From Paenibacillus chitinolyticus NBRC 15660 (GTDB lineage: Bacteria > Bacillota > Bacilli > Paenibacillales > NBRC-103111), in contig NZ_BBJT01000005.1 of assembly GCF_000739915.1 (NCBI RefSeq), positions 248,001 through 312,000 on the forward strand: a stretch of 64,000 nt of DNA. The letters run 5' to 3'. Positions 57,390 to 64,000 of this stretch are shown piece after piece (position 1 is the first letter of the stretch; the number at the start of each line of letters is the position of its first letter). The translations under genes were made by a program, and so were the position numbers. The notes under the pieces are model-generated. The model saw only the letters and a program-made list of their open reading frames with translations, searched no databases and was not told the DNA's origin.

Positions 57390-57896
57390 TTGATCACGTT
57401 GCGATTAATATCCGCGGCTCTATTGTTCAACGCCCGAGGCGAACTGCTTATGATGAAACGATCCATGAAAAGGACGCTCTCGCCCGGTATGTGGGCAGCC
57501 GTAGGCGGCCATCTGGAAAGCTTTGAAATGGCCCGCCCCCGGGCAGCCTGCCTGCGTGAAATCGAGGAAGAAACCGGAATACGCGAGGACGAAATTCCGG
57601 GACTCCGTTTGCAGTACATTCTAATAAGGTTAAAAGATCAAGATATCCGGCAGCAGTTTATTTATGTCGGACACACGGATGTTTCTCCCCGAATCCGGAC
57701 CTCCGAGGGCGATCTGCACTGGATTCCCCGCACCGAGATCCTGAACCGGGAGCTTCCGTTTATTTTCCGCTATGCGCTTGAGCATTATTTGTCTAACGGA
57801 GATACTACCCATACATGGATCGGAACGGCTGTTCCAGGCTCTTCCGGTATTCCCGAAGTGAGCTGGACTGCGCTCCAAGATCCCGAAAAAACCTAA
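57390..57896 (+). CDS. NUDIX hydrolase
   Basis: Pyrophosphatase-type NUDIX protein of 168 residues, possibly a nucleotide sanitising enzyme. The box is GGHLESFEMARPRAACLREI followed by EEETGI; compared with the strict consensus it has two extra residues between the first Glu and REIEEETG, a variant seen in other Bacillales NUDIX proteins. The start is TTG with AAGGAGG nine bases upstream. It is followed after 29 bp by the aldehyde dehydrogenase gene, so they are likely co-transcribed. Confidence 0.85.
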   Translation: MITLRLISAALLFNARGELLMMKRSMKRTLSPGMWAAVGGHLESFEMARPRAACLREIEEETGIREDEIPGLRLQYILIRLKDQDIRQQFIYVGHTDVSPRIRTSEGDLHWIPRTEILNRELPFIFRYALEHYLSNGDTTHTWIGTAVPGSSGIPEVSWTALQDPEKT

Positions 57897-57925
57897 GTCA
57901 GCAGACCCGGAAAGGACGAAGCCCC

Positions 57926-59296
57926 TTGAATCGGATACACGCGCTTCTCGACAAGCAGAGAAACTTTTTCGCGACAGGTGCGACCAAACCGCTGAACTAC
58001 CGCACGGAACAGCTCCGCCGGTTAAAAGCCATGATCCGGGAACATGAGGAAGCGATTATGGAAGCGCTGAGGCTTGATCTTGGAAAATCCGACTTTGAAG
58101 CGTTCGCTACGGAAATCGGCATTCTGCTTGAAGAAATCAACCATGTGCTTAAATATCTCAAGCGCTGGAGCAAGCCGCGGCGGGTTAAAACGCCTCTTAC
58201 GCATATCGGATCGCAAAGCCGCATTTACGCGGAGCCTTACGGCATTGCGCTTCTCATCTCGCCGTGGAACTATCCGTTCCAGTTGGCAATATCGCCCCTG
58301 ATCGGAGCCATGTCCGCAGGAAACTGCGCGGTCCTGAAGCCCTCCGAGCTTGCGTCGCATACTTCCGCCCTGCTCGCCCGGCTTCTCGGTCAGACCTTCG
58401 ACGAAGCGTATGTGGCCGTTATCGAAGGCGGCGTCGAAACGAGCAATGCCCTGCTCGCGGAGAAATTCGATACGATTTTTTTCACGGGGAGCGTCGGGGT
58501 CGGACGGATCGTCATGGAAGCGGCCGCCAAACATCTGACTCCCGTCACGCTGGAGCTGGGCGGCAAAAGCCCCTGCATCGTACATGCAGACGCCAACATC
58601 AAGCACGCGGCCAAGCGCATCGTGTGGGGCAAAACGCTGAATGCGGGACAAACCTGCATCGCTCCGGATTACTTATACGTTCACGAAAGCGTCAAGGACG
58701 AGCTGTTGAAGCGGATGAAGGAAACGGTCGACGCCTTCTACGGCGATCCGCTCGCGGACGGCAGCCCGTACCCGAACATCATCAATGACCGCCATTACAA
58801 CCGGCTTAAGAGCCTGATGGAAGCCGGACAGCTGGTATACGGCGGAAGAACGGACGAGCGGTCTCTTAAGATCGAGCCCGCTTTTATTAGTGAAGTCGGC
58901 TGGGAGGACCCGGTTATGCAGGAGGAAATTTTCGGTCCGCTTCTTCCGGTCCTCACCTACCGCAATCTGGAGGACGTGATCCGGGAAGTAAACGCCCGCC
59001 CGAAGCCGCTCGCCCTGTATGCTTTCTCCGAAAGCGAAGAAATCCAGCAGAGGATCATCCACTCGATTTCGTTCGGCGGAGGCTGCATCAACGATACGAT
59101 CCTCCATATCGCAACCCCGTATCTCCCTTTCGGAGGCGTCGGGAACAGCGGGATGGGCGGGTATCACGGCAAAGCGAGCTTCGATGCGTTCACTCACCGT
59201 AAAAGCGTGATGAAGCAGACAAGCCGCTTCGACCTGCCATTCCGCTATCCGAACGCCAAAAACGCTTTGAAAAGATTAAGAAGCGTTTATAAATAA
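57926..59296 (+). CDS. aldehyde dehydrogenase (YwdH-like)
   Basis: NAD(P)-dependent aldehyde dehydrogenase of 456 residues, the short type that lacks the usual N-terminal extension. Motifs: PWNYPFQLAISPLIGAMSAG near residue 115, TGSVGVGRIVMEAAAKHLTP, the general base in LELGGKSPCIV, and the catalytic Cys in NAGQTCIAPDYLYV. The end region FGGVGNSGMGGYHGK is typical of fatty aldehyde-type enzymes. TTG at 57926 is chosen (AAAGGA nine bases upstream); the frame is open further 5' inside the NUDIX gene but not conserved. Confidence 0.92.
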   Translation: MNRIHALLDKQRNFFATGATKPLNYRTEQLRRLKAMIREHEEAIMEALRLDLGKSDFEAFATEIGILLEEINHVLKYLKRWSKPRRVKTPLTHIGSQSRIYAEPYGIALLISPWNYPFQLAISPLIGAMSAGNCAVLKPSELASHTSALLARLLGQTFDEAYVAVIEGGVETSNALLAEKFDTIFFTGSVGVGRIVMEAAAKHLTPVTLELGGKSPCIVHADANIKHAAKRIVWGKTLNAGQTCIAPDYLYVHESVKDELLKRMKETVDAFYGDPLADGSPYPNIINDRHYNRLKSLMEAGQLVYGGRTDERSLKIEPAFISEVGWEDPVMQEEIFGPLLPVLTYRNLEDVIREVNARPKPLALYAFSESEEIQQRIIHSISFGGGCINDTILHIATPYLPFGGVGNSGMGGYHGKASFDAFTHRKSVMKQTSRFDLPFRYPNAKNALKRLRSVYK

Positions 59297-59358
59297 GTCT
59301 TTGTCCGGCATGGAGAATTATCGTTGTCCGACCGCCGGTTCTGCTTTAAACAACACGC

Positions 59359-59393
59359 CAAAAACCCCCTTGCCGGCAGGCATGGGGGTTTTC
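59359..59393. terminator. bidirectional terminator between the aldehyde dehydrogenase and obg genes
   Basis: aaaacccccttgcc and ggcatgggggtttt pair around ggca, with A and T runs on either side. It ends both converging units. Confidence 0.9.
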
Positions 59394-59395
59394 CA

Positions 59396-61482
<2,087 letters not shown>

Positions 61483-61519
61483 GTACGCATACGCTCCGTT
61501 TCCGACTTCCCATTAGCAC

Positions 61520-61528
61520 ATTATACCA
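61520..61528 (-). promoter_or_regulatory. extended -10 promoter of spo0B-obg
   Basis: On the minus strand TGGTATAAT (TGN plus a perfect -10) lies 38 bp before spo0B. No good -35 is visible. Confidence 0.5.
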
Positions 61529-61587
61529 TTTCCGGTCCCAAAACGCATCCGCGCATAAATGGCCGCTGGCTCCGGTCGGATGCCTCT

Positions 61588-61629
61588 AAAAAGCAAGAAA
61601 GCCCCAGCAAACATAACGTCGCCAGGGCT
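61588..61629 (-). terminator. terminator after rpmA
   Basis: On the minus strand AGCCCTGGC pairs with GCTGGGGCT (G-U pairs) around a 13-nt loop and is followed by TTCTTGCTTTTT. It separates the ribosomal protein unit from spo0B-obg. Confidence 0.7.
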
Positions 61630-61650
61630 GTACATGCATGAATTTTTAAC

Positions 61651-61962
61651 TTATGCTTCTACAGTAGCCGCTACTGGAGCGGTTTCTACCGGGTAGACGC
61701 TAACTTTCTTGCGCTCACGACCCCAACGCTCGAACTTAACAACGCCTTCCACTTTAGCAAACAGAGTGTCATCGGAACCGATGCCCACATTGTTGCCCGG
61801 GTGAATTTTCGTTCCGCGCTGACGCACGAGAATGCTGCCTGCGGTAACGGTTTGACCGTCTGCACGCTTAACGCCAAGGCGCTTTGCAATGCTGTCACGA
61901 CCGTTCTTTGTGGAACCTACACCCTTCTTGGATGCGAACAGCTGAAGATCCAATTTCAACAT
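61651..61962 (-). CDS. rpmA: 50S ribosomal protein L27
   Basis: L27 reaches the peptidyl transferase centre with its N-terminus. The 103-residue precursor starts [20 protein letters not shown]: the first nine residues (up to LQLF before ASKKG) are the Firmicute-specific extension removed by the Prp protease encoded next door. [17 protein letters not shown] and [19 protein letters not shown] follow the family pattern. AAGGAGG precedes the ATG. Confidence 0.97.
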   Translation of the reverse strand: MLKLDLQLFASKKGVGSTKNGRDSIAKRLGVKRADGQTVTAGSILVRQRGTKIHPGNNVGIGSDDTLFAKVEGVVKFERWGRERKKVSVYPVETAPVAATVEA

Positions 61963-61966
61963 GGTG

Positions 61967-62314
61967 TCAACCTCCTTCATTATAGGCTGTATGAATTGCT
62001 ATATAGTCACTGTAGGAACTTGCAATAGTATGAAGCATCACGATCATAGACTCGATGATCAGCTGAACCTGAGCCATCTGTGCCGGTTCCGAATCAAGAG
62101 GAAGGATAACGTCAAGCCAGCCTTTCTCCATCTCTGTACCCGGTACAACTCCGGTTAGCGCTTCGATCGAATTGACCGTCCCGACCGTAATGGCCGATAC
62201 CGCGGCGCAGACAAGGTCTTTGCCGGGAACGTCGAATTCCGCATGGCCTTCGACCTGGTACGCTTCTATCGTCGGGTCTTGTTCAGACCGTCTGGAAACC
62301 GTAACGTGGATCAT
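61967..62314 (-). CDS. prp: ribosomal-processing cysteine protease Prp
   Basis: Prp (YsxB) removes the N-terminal extension of L27 and is essential where L27 carries it. The 115-residue protein has the His in [10 protein letters not shown] and the Cys in [14 protein letters not shown], the catalytic pair of the family. It lies between rplU (11 bp) and rpmA (4 bp), the standard order. Confidence 0.96.
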   Translation of the reverse strand: MIHVTVSRRSEQDPTIEAYQVEGHAEFDVPGKDLVCAAVSAITVGTVNSIEALTGVVPGTEMEKGWLDVILPLDSEPAQMAQVQLIIESMIVMLHTIASSYSDYIAIHTAYNEGG

Positions 62315-62325
62315 CTGATGGCCTC

Positions 62326-62637
62326 TTAAGCTTCGATTTTCTCGATTACGACTTTCGTGTACGGTTGACGATGACCTTGCTTACGACGGTAGTTCTTTTT
62401 CGCCTTGTACTTGTAAACGATGATTTTGCGTCCTTTGCCTTGTTTCTCGACTTTGCCAGAAACTTTAGCACCTTCTACGACTGGAGCTCCTACTTGAAGA
62501 CCGTTGTCGCCAGAAACAACCAGAACACGGTCAAAAGTGACCACATCGCCTGCGCCGGCTTCCAACTTCTCGATGTAAAGAACATCGCCTTGTTGTACTT
62601 TGTATTGCTTGCCGCCTGTTTCAATAATTGCGTACAT
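62326..62637 (-). CDS. rplU: 50S ribosomal protein L21
   Basis: The 103-residue product starts [20 protein letters not shown] and ends in the basic segment [20 protein letters not shown] that binds 23S rRNA. AGGAGG lies nine bases before the ATG. It is the first gene of rplU-prp-rpmA and has a leader of about 120 nt. Confidence 0.97.
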   Translation of the reverse strand: MYAIIETGGKQYKVQQGDVLYIEKLEAGAGDVVTFDRVLVVSGDNGLQVGAPVVEGAKVSGKVEKQGKGRKIIVYKYKAKKNYRRKQGHRQPYTKVVIEKIEA

Positions 62638-62760
62638 TTCGTTGCACCTCCTCATGTCTCAGACTCGCCAATATCCAGGTGACGTTCAGCGGCAGAGCCT
62701 CTGCCCGTGCTTCACAAACCCGATCCGTGCGGTTACAGCGCATGCCTAAAGCAACGCACT
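62638..62760 (-). promoter_or_regulatory. rplU leader RNA, candidate L21 leader
   Basis: The transcript before rplU contains a compact GC hairpin (ggcaga-gcc-tctgcc at 62691-62705 in plus-strand letters). In Firmicutes a conserved L21 leader RNA precedes rplU and is thought to allow autoregulation; the position and size agree, but I could not confirm the consensus by folding. Confidence 0.45.
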
Positions 62761-62766
62761 CATAGT

Positions 62767-62795
62767 AGTATAGCAAAAGGGTTCGTCCTTTGCAA
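62767..62795 (-). promoter_or_regulatory. promoter of rplU-prp-rpmA
   Basis: On the minus strand TTGCAA is followed after 17 bp by TATACT, about 130 bp before rplU. Confidence 0.8.
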
Positions 62796-62920
62796 CGTTT
62801 TATTCAACAGTTCCGGACGGCGATGCTCTCCTCTTATTTTTCTGACCGATTATGTCCCTGATCGGCAAAGTCTTGAAATACCGTGCTCGATGCCGAAAGC
62901 TTGGACCGCACGTAAAACAA

Positions 62921-62956
62921 ACCGGACGGCGAAAGTTTCCCGCTGTCCGGTTTTTA
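62921..62956 (-). terminator. terminator after the RNase E/G gene
   Basis: accggacggcg and cgctgtccggt pair around gaaagtttc-like loop bases; T-rich tracts flank it on both strands. It separates rng from the rplU promoter. Confidence 0.75.
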
Positions 62957-63154
62957 TCCGTGCCTGTGCCGCATGCCGTGCCGATTACCGAATCAATCCG
63001 GTTTAAGAGAGCCGGATAGCAGCCGATGTCATGCTAATGGCTTAACGTTTGATGCTATTGCTTGGTTGTACACAGTTCTTGTACACCGTGCAAAATTCAG
63101 GCTCCGGCAGCGGGTATGGCGCCAGACACGCCAGAGGATTCATGCTGCGGATTC

Positions 63155-64000
63155 CTACTTGCGTTTGCGCGTTATTTCCAGCAGGCCGAGCTTCGTCCAG
63201 CCGAGGAGTATCGTTTTGGAGCGGTCCTTCTTGACCGCCTCCGCCATGCACTCCAGCACGCGGTCGCGGTGCGCGGACTGCTCCATGTCGATGAAATCGA
63301 CAATGATGATGCCGCGCAAATTGCGCAGCCTCAGCAGCCGTGGAATCTCGGCGGCCGCTTCCATGTTCGTGCGGAACACGGTCTGCTCCAGGGACGAAGT
63401 CCCTGTGAACCTTCCCGTGTTCACATCAATGACCGTCAGCGCCTCCGTCGGGTCGATGACGAGATAGCCTCCGCTCGGCAGCCACATTTTGCGGCGCTGC
63501 GAGCGGGAAAGCTCTTCGGCGATGCCGAACCGCTCGAAGAGCGGTGTATCGCCGCCGTCCAGGCGGACGCGCGCCGCAAGCTCCGGGCTGCGCTGCCGCA
63601 GCAGCCCCTGCAGCTCCGCGTGTACGGCTTCGTCGTCCACCCAGATCTCGAGCACGTCCTCCGTGATCACATCCCGCGCAAGGCGCGGGAGCAGCTCGAG
63701 ATCCTGGTAGATGCAGGCCGGCGCCGCACCGGCCTCCGCCCTCTGCTCGATCACCGTCCATAGCTCGCGGAGATCGAGCAGGTCGCGGCGCAGCTCCTCT
63801 TCGCTGCGCCCCTCGGACACCGTGCGGAGGATGAGTCCCTCTTCTCCGCAGCGTAGGTTGTCCGCCACCTGCTTCAGGCGGACTTTCTCTTCTTCCGCTT
63901 CGATTTTGCGGGAGACGGCCGTGTACCCCGCTCCGGGCATGTACACCAGCCAACGGCCCGGAATGGAATAATGGGTCGTAACACGCGCCCCTTTGGACCC
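63155..64000 (-). CDS. rng: RNase E/G family endoribonuclease, 3' part
   Basis: The gene enters from the right edge; 281 codons are visible. They begin with GSKGARVTTHYSIPGRWLVY, the segment after the S1 domain in RNase G. The catalytic region includes TALVID-type text here as YLVIDPTEALTVIDVNTGRF and later RGIIIVDFIDM with the metal-binding Asp residues. The frame stops right after LGLLEITRKRK. In RNase E/G the TRKR motif is usually followed within about 20 residues by the zinc-link CPxC motif; it is missing here. RNase E/G degrades or matures RNA; B. subtilis lacks it. Confidence 0.88.
   Translation of the reverse strand, partial: GSKGARVTTHYSIPGRWLVYMPGAGYTAVSRKIEAEEEKVRLKQVADNLRCGEEGLILRTVSEGRSEEELRRDLLDLRELWTVIEQRAEAGAAPACIYQDLELLPRLARDVITEDVLEIWVDDEAVHAELQGLLRQRSPELAARVRLDGGDTPLFERFGIAEELSRSQRRKMWLPSGGYLVIDPTEALTVIDVNTGRFTGTSSLEQTVFRTNMEAAAEIPRLLRLRNLRGIIIVDFIDMEQSAHRDRVLECMAEAVKKDRSKTILLGWTKLGLLEITRKRK

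Overview
The window looks like the chromosome of a fairly GC-rich, endospore-forming member of the Bacillales, most probably Paenibacillaceae. Three things suggest this. There are many sporulation and germination genes (gerA-type operon, spoVB, bofC, safA, spo0B, a SpoIID/LytB protein). Gene order follows the Bacillus rplU-prp-rpmA-spo0B-obg, ruvAB-queA-tgt-yajC and secDF-comN-spoVB neighbourhoods. It also has traits commoner in Paenibacillus than Bacillus: split secD and secF, a ruvC gene, RNase E/G and abundant SLH-domain surface proteins. Most genes lie on the minus strand; the few plus-strand genes look like local insertions or rearrangements in conserved minus-strand operons. No rRNA, tRNA, CRISPR array, prophage or insertion sequence was recognised.

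Layout. 0-9 kb: end of a repeat-containing gene, a CPA1 cation/proton antiporter, rarA, a gerA-B-C germinant receptor operon with a good sigma-G-like promoter, an exported SLH protein and tcdA. 9-13 kb: hisS-aspS behind a T-box leader, then an HxlR-type regulator. 13-20 kb: an exported phosphodiester glycosidase-like protein, a membrane-anchored FAD oxidoreductase with a 300-nt leader, a small ORF, dtd and rel. 20-34 kb: uraA, apt, recJ, a CDF transporter, secF, secD, comN, spoVB, a DUF421 protein, an ion transporter, a YrzE-like protein, a PAP2 phosphatase and yajC. 34-46 kb: tgt, queA and a SpoIID/LytB protein, then ruvB, ruvA and ruvC, split by a 1417-residue AT-richer beta-propeller/SLH surface protein. 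46-51 kb: ohr with a palindromic operator, bofC and a giant repeat-rich safA. 51-57 kb: a six-gene amino-acid operon thrR(pheB)-hom-thrC-thrB-pheA-ilvE. 57-64 kb: plus-strand NUDIX and aldehyde dehydrogenase genes, then obg, spo0B, rpmA, prp, rplU and the 3' part of an RNase E/G gene cut by the window edge.

Functional themes are translation (aaRS T-box operon, Dtd, TcdA, Tgt/QueA, L21/L27 with the Prp protease), stringent response and nucleotide salvage (Rel, Apt, UraA), recombination repair (RecJ, RuvABC, RarA), Sec export (SecD, SecF, YajC) and spore formation. I found no clear new defence or biosynthetic system. The most unusual items are the safA homologue with a His-rich linker and long 78-bp coding repeats, the propeller/SLH gene inside the ruv-queA cluster, the leader of the FAD oxidoreductase, the acidic extension of ComN, and an RNase E/G gene that stops before the expected zinc-link cysteines.
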